A stretch of DNA of 32,835 nt. Origin: an uncultured Bacilli bacterium. GTDB taxonomy: Bacteria; Bacillota_I; Bacilli_A; RF39; UBA660. The DNA lies in assembly GCA_944332205.1 (NCBI GenBank), contig CALVJN010000018.1:1-32835 (forward strand). Reading direction: 5' to 3'. A program made the position numbers and the translations under genes. Below, piece by piece: positions 17,411 to 25,172 of this stretch (within the stretch, counting starts at the first letter, position 1; the number at the start of each line of letters is the position of its first letter). A model generated the notes under the pieces. It saw nothing but the letters and a program-made list of their open reading frames with translations. It was not told where the DNA came from and made no database searches.

Positions 17411-17455
17411 ATTAACATTTTTTTACTATTAAGAGGTCTTGTTTCAATAAAATTA

Positions 17456-17484
17456 TAGACAAAAATATCATTTTATAGTATAAT
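17456..17484 (+). promoter_or_regulatory. sigma-A promoter of the RNase J gene
   Basis: TAGACA (17456-17461), a 17-base spacer and TATAAT (17479-17484). The predicted start near 17491 gives a leader of about 28 bases. Confidence 0.65.
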
Positions 17485-17518
17485 TTCATAGTTAGTTCTA
17501 AAAAAGAAAGGAGAAAAT

Positions 17519-19198
17519 ATGAATAAAAAAACAAACGATACTAAAATTATTATTTTAGGAGGTTTGGGTGAAGTAGGTAAAAACATGTATTGTGTAATGC
17601 ATGATGATGAAATTATTATTATTGATTCAGGTATTAGTTTCCCTGATGGTGGTCTTCTTGGAATCGATTATATTTTACCTGATTTTGCTTTTTTAAAACA
17701 AAACCAAGATAAAATTAAAGCTTTAGTTATTACTCATGGTCATGAAGATCATATTGGTGGGATTCCATTTTTAGTTCAATCTTTAGAGATTCCAGCAATA
17801 TATGCTCCTAATCAAGCTAAAGAATTGATTTTCTTAAAATTTCAAGATAAAAATATAAGATATGATAATTTGTTTGTATACGATGATAAAACTATTTTAA
17901 AATTTAAACATTTTCAAATAGAATTTTTCAGAACGACACATTCCATTCCAGATTCGCATGGTATTTTAATAAAAACGCCTAATGGTAATATTGTGACAAC
18001 AGGAGATTTCAAGTTTGATTTTACACCTATTGGACCTATGGCTGATATTCACAAAATGGCAAGAATTGGAGAAAATGGTGTTGACTTATTGATTAGTGAT
18101 TCAACTAATGCCTTAAATGAAGGTATGAGTATTAGTGAAACAAAAGTCGATAATGCTTTAAATGATATTTTTGACAAATATATAACTAGAAGAATAATTA
18201 TTGCCACTTTTGCTTCTAATATTTATAGATTAAAACATATTATTGAAACTTGTTATAATCATGGTAGAAAAATTTGTGTTTTTGGTAGAAGTATGGAGAA
18301 TAATATTAAAATTTCTATTGAAGGTGGTTATATTAATCATCCTGATATTTTAATTGAACCAGAAGAAGCTAATAATTTAAAACCTGGAGAAGTTACTATA
18401 TTATGTACAGGTTCACAAGGAGAACCACTTGCAGCATTGTCAAGAATAGCTAATGGTTCTCATAAACAAATAAAATTAAGGCCTGATGATATTGTTGTTT
18501 TCTCGTCTTCCCCTATACCTGGAAATGCACTTTCTATTGGTAATACTATAAATAAATTGTATTTACAAGGAGTCAAGGTTTTTACAAATACATCTTTAAA
18601 TGAAATACATACCTCTGGTCATGCCAATATGGAAGAATTAAAGCTTATGATTAGACTAATTAAACCAAAATATTTAATGCCTTTTCATGGAGATTATCGC
18701 ATGCTTAAAAGCCATGCTAGTTTGGGTGTAGAATGTGATATTCCAAAAGAAAATACCTTTGTTTTACAAAATGGTGATGTTCTTAGTCTTTATAAACATA
18801 CTATTACAAAAACTAATCCTGTTCCAACTAGTGATATTTATATTGATGGAAATCGTTTAGGAGAAATAAATAGTGCTGTTTTACGAGATAGAAAAATAAT
18901 GGCTAGTGATGGAATTTTAGTAGTTATTGCAAATATTGATATGAAGCATAGAAATCTTTTAATTAGACCTAATATAACTACACGTGGTTTTGTATTAATA
19001 AATGAGAATGAGGCTCTAATTAAGAAAATTGAGTCAATGTCAGAAAAAATTATTACTGATAAACTTAAAGAAGAAAATGTTACTTTCTCTGATATTAAAG
19101 GTCAACTTATTGCGGAATTATTCCCTTATATTTATGAACTAACAGGAAGAAAGCCAATTGTGTTACCAGTAATATTGGATATAAGAAAAGAAAATTAA
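17519..19198 (+). CDS. rnj: ribonuclease J
   Basis: RNase J is a metallo-beta-lactamase/beta-CASP enzyme with 5'-3' exonuclease and endonuclease activity. It acts in mRNA decay and rRNA maturation, usually together with RNase Y (also in this window). The 559 residues carry the zinc motif THGHEDHIGG (His73, His75, Asp77, His78), TTGDFKFD with the metal-bridging Asp, the beta-CASP signature CTGSQGEP with SSSPIPGN, and HTSGHANMEELKLM followed by LMPFHGDYRML. Length is typical (555-560). The start is ATG after AAAGGAG. It has its own promoter and terminator and is monocistronic. Only one RNase J is in the window, so J1 and J2 cannot be told apart. Confidence 0.96.
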   Translation: MNKKTNDTKIIILGGLGEVGKNMYCVMHDDEIIIIDSGISFPDGGLLGIDYILPDFAFLKQNQDKIKALVITHGHEDHIGGIPFLVQSLEIPAIYAPNQAKELIFLKFQDKNIRYDNLFVYDDKTILKFKHFQIEFFRTTHSIPDSHGILIKTPNGNIVTTGDFKFDFTPIGPMADIHKMARIGENGVDLLISDSTNALNEGMSISETKVDNALNDIFDKYITRRIIIATFASNIYRLKHIIETCYNHGRKICVFGRSMENNIKISIEGGYINHPDILIEPEEANNLKPGEVTILCTGSQGEPLAALSRIANGSHKQIKLRPDDIVVFSSSPIPGNALSIGNTINKLYLQGVKVFTNTSLNEIHTSGHANMEELKLMIRLIKPKYLMPFHGDYRMLKSHASLGVECDIPKENTFVLQNGDVLSLYKHTITKTNPVPTSDIYIDGNRLGEINSAVLRDRKIMASDGILVVIANIDMKHRNLLIRPNITTRGFVLINENEALIKKIESMSEKIITDKLKEENVTFSDIKGQLIAELFPYIYELTGRKPIVLPVILDIRKEN

Positions 19199-19253
19199 AA
19201 GGTATTATTTTTATTAATATTAATATTAAAATTATAATTGCAAGATAAAATTT

Positions 19254-19281
19254 AAGAAAGTTGTTTTACTTTCTTTTTTTT
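19254..19281 (+). terminator. terminator of the RNase J gene
   Basis: AAGAAAG/CTTTCTT stem of 7 bp with an 8-base loop, followed by a long T-run. Confidence 0.75.
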
Positions 19282-19503
19282 GCATTCAAATTTATCAAAT
19301 TAAGTATAGAGTAACATAGCTACTAATTAAATAATTTATTTAAGTGGTTTATAAAAATTTCTATTGATAATTTTATTTTTTTTATTTTTTTATAAAAAAG
19401 GGGGCTATAGAATACATACAATGTTTGATTAAACATTAACATTATATTAGAGCAATGCATTATTGAAATATATATATTATACTTGTTATTATAAATTATT
19501 ACA

Positions 19504-19531
19504 CAAAAAAAGAATACTATTAGATATTCTT
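19504..19531 (-). terminator. terminator of rny
   Basis: On the minus strand AAGAATA/TATTCTT (7 bp) is followed by a run of Ts. It starts directly after the rny stop codon. Confidence 0.7.
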
Positions 19532-21082
19532 CTACTTTGCCTCTTCTTGAGCTCTTGTTTCTCTTATTACAGTAACTTTTATTGTCCCTGGGTATTGCAT
19601 AGTTGATTCTATTTTTTCTTTTACATCTCTTGCAATTTTATGAGCACCTAAATCATCAACTTCTTCTGGTTTTACTATTACACGCAATTCTCTTCCTGCT
19701 TGTACAGCATATGTTTTTTCAATTCCTTCTATTTCATTAGCAACATTTTCTAATTGTTCTAAACGTTTAATATAATTTTCTAACGAATCGTTTCTTGCAC
19801 CTGGTCTAGATGCTGAAAGTGCATCTGCTATAGCAACTATAATAGCAATTGTAGATTTAGCCTCCTGATCACCATGATGTGATGCAATTGAGTTAATTAC
19901 TATATCATTTTCATTAAATTTTTTAGCTATATCAACACCTATTTCTACATGGCTACCTTCAACTTCATGGTCAATTGCTTTTCCAATATCATGAAGCAAT
20001 CCTGCTCTTTTAGCAAGAATTACATTTTCTCCTAGTTCACTTGCAATTAACCCTGATAAATGTGCAACTTCTTTAGAATGTTCTAGGGCATTTTGCCCAT
20101 AACTAGTTCTAAAATGTAATTTTCCTATTATCTCAATTAAATTTGGATCTACTTTTGTAATTCCTAATTCAAATAGTGCATCATTACCATAATCAATAAT
20201 CTTTTGTTTCATATCTTTACTAACTTTATCATATAATTCTTCAATTCTTGTTGGATGTATTCTTCCATCTTTTAATAATGTTTCTAAAGTTACTCTAGCA
20301 ATTTCTCTACGTAAAGGATCAAAACTTGATAATACAACAGCTTCTGGTGTATCATCAATAATTAAATCAACACCTGTAATTGCCTCTATTGTTCTAATGT
20401 TTCTTCCTTCTCTTCCTATAATTCTCCCTTTTAATTCATCATCTGGAAGTGAAACTACAGTTACCGTTTGTTCGTTAGCAATATCAGCTGCATATCTTTG
20501 CATTGAAATCGCAAGTAAATTTTTAGCCTTTTTATCAACTTCTAATTTTGCCTCATCTTCTTTTTCTTTTATATATATTGAAATTTCTTTAGTCATTGAT
20601 TCTTCAACTTTTTTCATTACTTGTTTTCTAGCTTCTTCTTTGCTTAACCTAGCAATTTTTGTTAATTGTTCTAATTCTTCTTGCTTCAATTCTTCTATTT
20701 TTGCATATTCAGATTGGATATCCTTTTGTGACTCAATTATTTTTTTCTCTTTTTCTTCTAAAGTTAATTCTCTTTTTTGAAACAATTCATCACGTTTATC
20801 AAGATTATTTTCTCTTTGAATAAGTCTATCTTCAGATAACTTTATATCTTCTTTTTTTTCTTTTATTTCTTTTTCAGCTTCTAGCTTTGCCTTATTAATT
20901 TTTTCTTTTAATTCAAATAAAAAGTCTCTTTTTGTTTTTTCTGCTTCTTTTTTTGCTTTTTCAACAATTTCTTCAGCTTTTTTAGTAGAATTATTCATTT
21001 TTGTATTTATTACATAATAACCTATTAAAAATCCTGTCGATATTCCAACCACAACTAGCAAAATAGAGAATAATATTTCCAT
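19532..21082 (-). CDS. rny: ribonuclease Y
   Basis: RNase Y is the membrane-anchored endonuclease that starts mRNA decay in Bacilli. The 516 residues (B. subtilis enzyme 520) show an N-terminal membrane helix ([20 protein letters not shown]), a long Lys/Glu coiled coil (about 30-180), a KH domain with [19 protein letters not shown], and an HD domain with [17 protein letters not shown] (metal-binding His-Asp) and a later SHHGD. The start is ATG 21082 after GGAGGT. The ORF can be read 29 codons further upstream, but that stretch holds the promoter, which settles the choice. Neighbour order recA-rny is as in Bacillus. Confidence 0.97.
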   Translation of the reverse strand: MEILFSILLVVVGISTGFLIGYYVINTKMNNSTKKAEEIVEKAKKEAEKTKRDFLFELKEKINKAKLEAEKEIKEKKEDIKLSEDRLIQRENNLDKRDELFQKRELTLEEKEKKIIESQKDIQSEYAKIEELKQEELEQLTKIARLSKEEARKQVMKKVEESMTKEISIYIKEKEDEAKLEVDKKAKNLLAISMQRYAADIANEQTVTVVSLPDDELKGRIIGREGRNIRTIEAITGVDLIIDDTPEAVVLSSFDPLRREIARVTLETLLKDGRIHPTRIEELYDKVSKDMKQKIIDYGNDALFELGITKVDPNLIEIIGKLHFRTSYGQNALEHSKEVAHLSGLIASELGENVILAKRAGLLHDIGKAIDHEVEGSHVEIGVDIAKKFNENDIVINSIASHHGDQEAKSTIAIIVAIADALSASRPGARNDSLENYIKRLEQLENVANEIEGIEKTYAVQAGRELRVIVKPEEVDDLGAHKIARDVKEKIESTMQYPGTIKVTVIRETRAQEEAK

Positions 21083-21140
21083 ATAATTACCTCCATTTTC
21101 TAATTTGTATATTAAAACTATAATTAATATTACTAATTCT

Positions 21141-21169
21141 ATTGTAGAGTTTTTTATCAATATTGTCAA
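21141..21169 (-). promoter_or_regulatory. sigma-A promoter of rny
   Basis: On the minus strand TTGACA (21169-21164), a 17-base spacer and TACAAT (21146-21141) form a strong promoter just downstream of recA. The leader would be about 50 bases. Confidence 0.7.
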
Positions 21170-21209
21170 AATAAATTTTTAAAAGTTATATTCAACAAAA
21201 AAAAAGAAA

Positions 21210-22235
21210 TTATTTTTCTTCTTTCTTTTTACTTTTATTATCAGAAATTCCATAAAATGCACGCGTTTTTTCTTCAATTTCTGAACATAAATCTTTTTTA
21301 TCTTTTAATAACAATTTAACATTTTCTTTGCCTTGTCCAATTTTCTCACCGTTATATGAAAACCATGCACCACTTTTTTCTATTATATTAGCATTTACCG
21401 CTAAATCAATTAACTCGCCTTCATGAGATATACCTTCACCATACATAATATCAATCGTTGCTGTCTTAAATGGTGGTGCTACTTTATTTTTTACAACTTT
21501 TACTGTGGTTTTATTTCCAACTATTCCCTCACCTATTTTTAATTGCTCACTTCTTCTTACTTCTAATCTTATAGTTGAATAAAATTTTAAGGCACGCCCT
21601 CCTGGTGTTGTTTCTGGGTTCCCAAACATTACTCCAACTTTTTCACGTAACTGATTTATAAAAATTGCAATTGTTTTAGTTTTATTAATCGCTCCGGATA
21701 ATTTTCTTAAAGCCTGACTCATAAGTCTAGCTTGTAGTCCTACATGAGAATCTCCCATTTCACCATCTATTTCAGCTTGTGGTACTAATGCTGCTACCGA
21801 ATCAATTACTATTATACTTACTGCCTCACTTCTAACTAAAGCTTCACAAATTTCTAATGCTTGTTCGCCTGTATCGGGCTGTGACAGTAAAAGCTCATTA
21901 ATATTTACCCCTAGATTTTTTGCATAAGCTGGATCCAAAGCATGTTCAGCATCAATAAATGCTGCTCTTCCACCTCTTTTTTGTACTTCTGCTATAGCAT
22001 GTAAAGCAAAAGTTGTTTTACCACTAGATTCAGGTCCATATATTTCTATGATTCTACCTTTTGGATATCCACCAACGCCTAGAGCAATATCTAACGATAA
22101 AGATCCACTCGGACAAACATCAACTTCCATATGTTTACTTTCACCCAATCTCATAATAGAACCCTTTCCAAATTGTTTTTCTATATCATTTAGAACTTGC
22201 TCTAATGTTTTATCCTTATCTATCATTTTATTCAT
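21210..22235 (-). CDS. recA: recombinase A
   Basis: RecA forms the filament for strand exchange and triggers LexA self-cleavage. The 341 residues include Walker A GPESSGKT (67-74), [16 protein letters not shown] (Walker B), the loop 1 region [18 protein letters not shown] and the loop 2 region [22 protein letters not shown]. The C-terminus is basic (SKKKEEK). The start is ATG 22235, five bases after GGAGGT; an upstream in-frame ATG at 22247 falls ahead of the ribosome site. Regulation: a Bacillus-type LexA box lies upstream of the promoter. The stop is followed by a weak AT-rich hairpin with a T-run (about 21191-21215), so transcription may partly run on into rny. Confidence 0.98.
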   Translation of the reverse strand: MNKMIDKDKTLEQVLNDIEKQFGKGSIMRLGESKHMEVDVCPSGSLSLDIALGVGGYPKGRIIEIYGPESSGKTTFALHAIAEVQKRGGRAAFIDAEHALDPAYAKNLGVNINELLLSQPDTGEQALEICEALVRSEAVSIIVIDSVAALVPQAEIDGEMGDSHVGLQARLMSQALRKLSGAINKTKTIAIFINQLREKVGVMFGNPETTPGGRALKFYSTIRLEVRRSEQLKIGEGIVGNKTTVKVVKNKVAPPFKTATIDIMYGEGISHEGELIDLAVNANIIEKSGAWFSYNGEKIGQGKENVKLLLKDKKDLCSEIEEKTRAFYGISDNKSKKKEEK

Positions 22236-22266
22236 AATTACCTCCACTTTTTTTATTTACAACTTA

Positions 22267-22295
22267 ATAATACACTATACTTTTTAAAATTGCAA
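22267..22295 (-). promoter_or_regulatory. sigma-A promoter of recA
   Basis: On the minus strand TTGCAA (22295-22290), a 17-base spacer and TATTAT (22272-22267) lie about 32 bases before the start codon. Confidence 0.65.
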
Positions 22296-22305
22296 CACAT
22301 TTTTT

Positions 22306-22319
22306 CGAACAATTGTTTG
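22306..22319. promoter_or_regulatory. LexA (SOS) box of recA
   Basis: CGAACAATTGTTTG matches the Bacillus LexA/DinR consensus CGAAC-N4-GTTCG at all but one defined base. It lies ten bases upstream of the recA -35 element. SOS control of recA is known in Bacillus; that it works here is inferred from the site. Confidence 0.75.
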
Positions 22320-22346
22320 TTATTCGATTTTACAATACTTTTTATT

Positions 22347-22379
22347 TAAAAAAAAAAGAATTTCTTAAATAGAAACTCT
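22347..22379 (-). terminator. terminator of pgsA
   Basis: On the minus strand AGAGTTTCT/AGAAATTCT forms a 9-bp stem (one G-U) with a five-base loop, followed by a run of Ts. It separates the rodZ-pgsA transcript from the SOS-controlled recA. Confidence 0.75.
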
Positions 22380-22390
22380 AAATTTTTAGC

Positions 22391-22984
22391 TTATTTTTCT
22401 TCGATTATCAATTTTTTATTAATATTATAATATTGAATCATAGATACAATAGACATAATTGTTGCAAAATATAAGAAAAATTCTGCTACTCTTAAACCAA
22501 TCAATTCGAAAGGCAAATTTCCAAAAAATATTAATATTACTCCAATCATTAAGGATGCTGTTTTTAATTTACCACTTTTTATTGCTGCTACAACTTTCCC
22601 TTTAGCTGCTGCCTCCATCTTTATTGTATTTACTAATATATCTCTTACAACTATTACAACAGGTATTATAGCATCTATTTCATTTAAAGACGTCAACACT
22701 ATTAAAACAGAATTTACTAAAATTTTATCAGCAATTGCATCTAACATCTTACCTGTATTAGTTATAAGCCCCTTTTTTCTAGCTATATATCCATCAAGAA
22801 AATCTGTTAGGCTAGCAATTATAAATAAAATTCCTGATATTATATACCTCAAATTCAAATCAACATCAACAATTGTCACATCAGGAAAGTCAATACCTAT
22901 TTCATAAAACGGAAAACAAAGAATTATTATTATAATTATTGACAAAACAATTCTTGTTATCGTTAATTTATTTGGTAAATTCAA
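22391..22984 (-). CDS. pgsA: CDP-diacylglycerol-glycerol-3-phosphate 3-phosphatidyltransferase
   Basis: PgsA makes phosphatidylglycerolphosphate, the first committed step to phosphatidylglycerol and cardiolipin, in the membrane. The 197-residue protein opens with NLPNKLTITRI, typical of the family, and holds the CDP-alcohol phosphotransferase motif D-G-x2-A-R-x8-G-x3-D-x3-D (SLTDFLDGYIARKKGLITNT, then GKMLDAIADK). Several membrane helices follow. I choose a TTG start at 22984 with AAAGGTG at the proper distance. This overlaps the end of the RodZ-like gene by 17 bases; a GTG three codons earlier would crowd the ribosome site. The gene order rodZ-pgsA-recA lacks the cinA found between pgsA and recA in Bacillus. 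Confidence 0.93.
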   Translation of the reverse strand: MNLPNKLTITRIVLSIIIIIILCFPFYEIGIDFPDVTIVDVDLNLRYIISGILFIIASLTDFLDGYIARKKGLITNTGKMLDAIADKILVNSVLIVLTSLNEIDAIIPVVIVVRDILVNTIKMEAAAKGKVVAAIKSGKLKTASLMIGVILIFFGNLPFELIGLRVAEFFLYFATIMSIVSMIQYYNINKKLIIEEK

Positions 22985-23477
22985 AATAATCACCTTTAAC
23001 TTTCATATCTAATAATTCATTGGTTATTTTTTCTTCTTTTGGAATTAGCATATTTATTGTTATAAATATTATTATAAATATTAAAAGCATAATTGTAAAG
23101 CACATATATATAGCATTCTTATTTACTTTTTTTTGTTTAATAATAGTATAAGGCGATGATACTTTTTTAGTTATTGCCTGTTTTTCTTTACTTCTTTGTT
23201 TTTCAGCTTCTAGTATATCTGAAAGTGAAATTTTAGAAGTATGTTCAAATAAAAAATCATTAAATTCATCTGCAACTTCTTCAGGATTTAATCCTAAATA
23301 TTTAGCATATGATTTTATTTTTTCTTTAATTCCTAAAACATCTTTAAAAGCTCTTATATTTCCAGCTTCTAAATTTTCTAAAATAAAACTATCGATATTT
23401 AAATCATCGCTAGCTTCTTCAATGCTGACACCATTGCTGATTCTTATCTGTTTTAAATATTCACCGAGTTCCTTCAC
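22968..23477 (-). CDS. short RodZ-like membrane protein with N-terminal helix-turn-helix
   Basis: A RodZ/YmfM-type protein: RodZ links MreB to the membrane in cell-wall elongation. The 169 residues carry a Xre-like helix-turn-helix domain (about 4-75, with LGEYLKQIRISNGVSIEEAS and INIDSFILENLEAG-like spacing), a Lys-rich linker, one transmembrane helix (about 123-144) and only about 25 residues outside. The beta-rich outer domain (DUF4115) of full RodZ proteins (about 290-300 residues) is missing. The start is GTG after GAGGTG. The RNase P RNA ends about 20 bases upstream with no terminator between, so they are probably co-transcribed. Its place before pgsA supports the RodZ call. Confidence 0.82.
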   Translation of the reverse strand: MKELGEYLKQIRISNGVSIEEASDDLNIDSFILENLEAGNIRAFKDVLGIKEKIKSYAKYLGLNPEEVADEFNDFLFEHTSKISLSDILEAEKQRSKEKQAITKKVSSPYTIIKQKKVNKNAIYMCFTIMLLIFIIIFITINMLIPKEEKITNELLDMKVKGDYFEFTK

Positions 23478-23497
23478 GTAAACACCTCATTAAAAAT

Positions 23498-23848
23498 AAT
23501 ACTTTATAAGCCATGTTCTGTACCTATTGCTAGGTGGCAAACATTTATCTACTAATTTTCATTAGTCCTTAACTCTGTTTTATTCCTTCGTTAAAGCTCC
23601 TCTACCAATATTTGAGTTTCTCACTCGTGGGGTTTATCACGTTCCACTTCCATTGTTTCCAATTTCTTCGTCACTATGACACTTTATAATTACTTTAGCC
23701 ATATCATTGGACTTAGGCTATTTCATCGCCGTTAGCAATATGCTACCTAGAGTTATTTTTTTCTCTAGCACGAACACTACAAACATCACAGTTTGTGTGA
23801 GCATGGACTTTCCTCTATATACTAAAATATAGCGTTTGCCAAAATATT
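23498..23848 (-). ncRNA. rnpB: RNase P RNA, type B
   Basis: This is the catalytic RNA that trims the 5' ends of tRNA precursors. Read on the minus strand it shows the conserved GAGGAAAGTCCATGCTCAC near the 5' end and GTAGTGTTCGTGCTAGAG. Further on come the universal GTGGAACGTGATAAACCCC-type segment and the 3' part ACAGAACATGGCTTAT. The ends are set by helix P1: AATATTTT (23848-23841) pairs with AAAGTATT (23505-23498). The layout follows the Bacillus-type (B) RNA, about 350 bases long. The 5' end falls directly on the gpsB stop codon. No good promoter is seen before it, so it may be cut from a gpsB transcript. Neighbourhood of gpsB is as in Bacillus. Confidence 0.95.
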
Positions 23849-24185
23849 ATTCATCTTTACCATATACAATTTTCTCAAGTTGTGACAATCTTCTTATAAC
23901 ATCAACATTAGAAATATTTTTATTAGAATCATCACCTTCTGATGCTTTTGCAATTTCTATACTTGTTTTTAAATTGCGAATTTCTTGTTTCAAACTCATA
24001 ATTTCATCTAATAATTCTTCTTTTTCTTTGTCATATTGTTTTAGAATTTTAAAAAATTGTTCATAATCACCAATAATAAGATCAAGATATTGATCTACCT
24101 CTTTTAATCTATATCCCCTAGTATCAATTTTAAATTCTTTTTCCAAGATATCTTTTGGAGATAAATTAAATTGATCTTGATACAT
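23847..24185 (-). CDS. gpsB: cell division/PBP regulator GpsB
   Basis: GpsB is a small DivIVA-like adaptor that carries class A PBPs between side wall and septum. The 112 residues have the DivIVA N-terminal domain LSPKDILEKEFKIDTRGYRL-KEVDQYLD, a coiled coil (about 35-80) and the short C-terminal GpsB domain NVDVIRRLSQLEKIVYG. The shape and length match the B. subtilis protein (98 residues). The ribosome site is GGTGATA. It has its own strong promoter at 24212-24240 and is followed without a gap by rnpB. A class A PBP, its known partner, is encoded on the other strand nearby. Confidence 0.95.
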   Translation of the reverse strand: MYQDQFNLSPKDILEKEFKIDTRGYRLKEVDQYLDLIIGDYEQFFKILKQYDKEKEELLDEIMSLKQEIRNLKTSIEIAKASEGDDSNKNISNVDVIRRLSQLEKIVYGKDE

Positions 24186-24211
24186 CTTATCACCAATCCC
24201 TTACGATTATT

Positions 24212-24240
24212 ATTATCTTATAAAATAGTTATTTTGTCAA
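24212..24240 (-). promoter_or_regulatory. sigma-A promoter of gpsB (and probably rnpB)
   Basis: On the minus strand TTGACA (24240-24235), a 17-base spacer and GATAAT (24217-24212). It lies about 27 bases before the gpsB start codon. Confidence 0.7.
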
Positions 24241-24262
24241 ATATAACCATTGATGTTTTCAA

Positions 24263-24364
24263 CTAAATTTTATACTTTATATGTATCCATCTTTGTAGCA
24301 GTTTAGAATGTTTAGTATTATCTTCCATTCTATTTAAAACTAGAACTAGCTCTTCTTTTCTCAT
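24263..24364 (-). CDS. putative small protein of 33 residues, unknown function
   Basis: A short ORF with a very good ribosome site (AAAGGAG, four bases before ATG) and a stop TAG at 24263. The product starts MRKEELVLVLNRMEDN and ends RWIHIKYKI; it is basic and likely helical, with no signal peptide or membrane segment. A possible extended -10 (TGTTATATT) lies upstream. It is co-directional with gpsB, whose promoter begins 22 bases after the stop, and divergent from recU. I do not recognise the family. The strong ribosome site is the main support; chance occurrence or a leader peptide are the alternatives. Confidence 0.5.
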   Translation of the reverse strand: MRKEELVLVLNRMEDNTKHSKLLQRWIHIKYKI

Positions 24365-24526
24365 AAATGCTCCTTTGCTAACTACTATTAAAATATAACA
24401 TAAAAATTTAAAAAATCTATATATTCGACAAAACTAGTCTTTTTTTGATAACTTATTTTAATTTTTAATATATTTAATTGTATTTTTATAATTATTATGT
24501 AAATTGTCATTAATTCATTAAAATTG

Positions 24527-24555
24527 TAGAAAAAAAAAAGAATATATAGTATAAT
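24527..24555 (+). promoter_or_regulatory. probable promoter of recU-ponA
   Basis: TAGAAA (24527-24532), a 17-base spacer and a perfect TATAAT (24550-24555) precede recU by about 42 bases. Confidence 0.55.
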
Positions 24556-24597
24556 TTATTAGTATATATAATTATTGATATTTAGTAAGGTGATTTA

Positions 24598-25167
24598 ATG
24601 AATTATCCAAAAGGAATAAAAAATGATAACATTATCAATAAAGTTCCCACACGTTATGATAACCGTGGTATGGGTTTAGAAAATGATATAAATTTAACAA
24701 ATCAATATTATATAAATATTAAAAAAGCATATATATACAAAAAACCAACACCAATACAAGTTACAAAAATTGAATACAAAAATAATAGCATTATAATAAA
24801 AGAGGGGTTCTTTAAAGAGCCATCTACAACAGATTATAATGGATTATATAATGGTAAATATATAGATTTTGAAGCCAAAGAGACAAATAATAAAACATCT
24901 TTTTCATTAAATAATATTCATAAGCATCAAGTTGAACACATAAGAAATATCATTAATAATAATGGTATTGGATTTATTATAGTAAGATTTAATAAATTAA
25001 ATAAGAGTTTTTTACTATTTGGAAAAGATTTAATAGACTTTATTGATAATAATGGTAGAAAATCTATACCACTTACTTATTTTGTTGATAAAGGTTTTTT
25101 GATTCAAGATAACTACTTACCAAGACTTGATTATTTAAAAATTATTGACAATATCTTAGGAGGTTAA
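24598..25167 (+). CDS. recU: Holliday junction resolvase RecU
   Basis: RecU is the Bacillota resolvase that cuts Holliday junctions and modulates RecA. The 189 residues align along their length with B. subtilis RecU (about 206): YDNRGMGLENDINLTNQYY, the KKPTPIQV segment, the catalytic region STTDYNGLYNGKYIDFEAKET (Asp and Glu metal ligands, Lys), then HKHQVEHIRNI and a closing LPRLDYLKIIDNI. The first 20 residues are a shortened version of the flexible N-terminus. The ribosome site is AAGGTGA. The end of the gene contains the AGGAGG that serves the next gene, ponA, a pairing kept in Bacillus. Confidence 0.96.
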   Translation: MNYPKGIKNDNIINKVPTRYDNRGMGLENDINLTNQYYINIKKAYIYKKPTPIQVTKIEYKNNSIIIKEGFFKEPSTTDYNGLYNGKYIDFEAKETNNKTSFSLNNIHKHQVEHIRNIINNNGIGFIIVRFNKLNKSFLLFGKDLIDFIDNNGRKSIPLTYFVDKGFLIQDNYLPRLDYLKIIDNILGG

Positions 25168-25172
25168 AAAAA

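Larger units (their letters stand above)
19199..19531. other. AT-rich convergent intergenic region with little content
   Basis: These 333 bases lie between the convergent RNase J and RNase Y genes and contain the terminator of each. The middle part (19282-19500) shows no ORF with a ribosome site. It does hold a 7-bp hairpin (AATGTTT/AAACATT at 19420-19437) and an isolated GGGGGC (19400-19405). On the minus strand this would read hairpin, then GCCCCC, then a T-run, which faintly resembles the C-rich RNAs near recG. I find no convincing promoter for it. Confidence 0.4.

Noticed and set aside
20397-20780. Plus-strand ORF of 127 codons inside rny
   Set aside because: Its Ser/Phe-rich composition is the complement of the Glu/Lys coiled coil of RNase Y; no ribosome site.
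21083-21169. 29-codon N-terminal extension of RNase Y
   Set aside because: It lacks a ribosome site and covers the strong promoter of rny; the ATG at 21082 follows GGAGGT and gives the normal membrane helix at the N-terminus.
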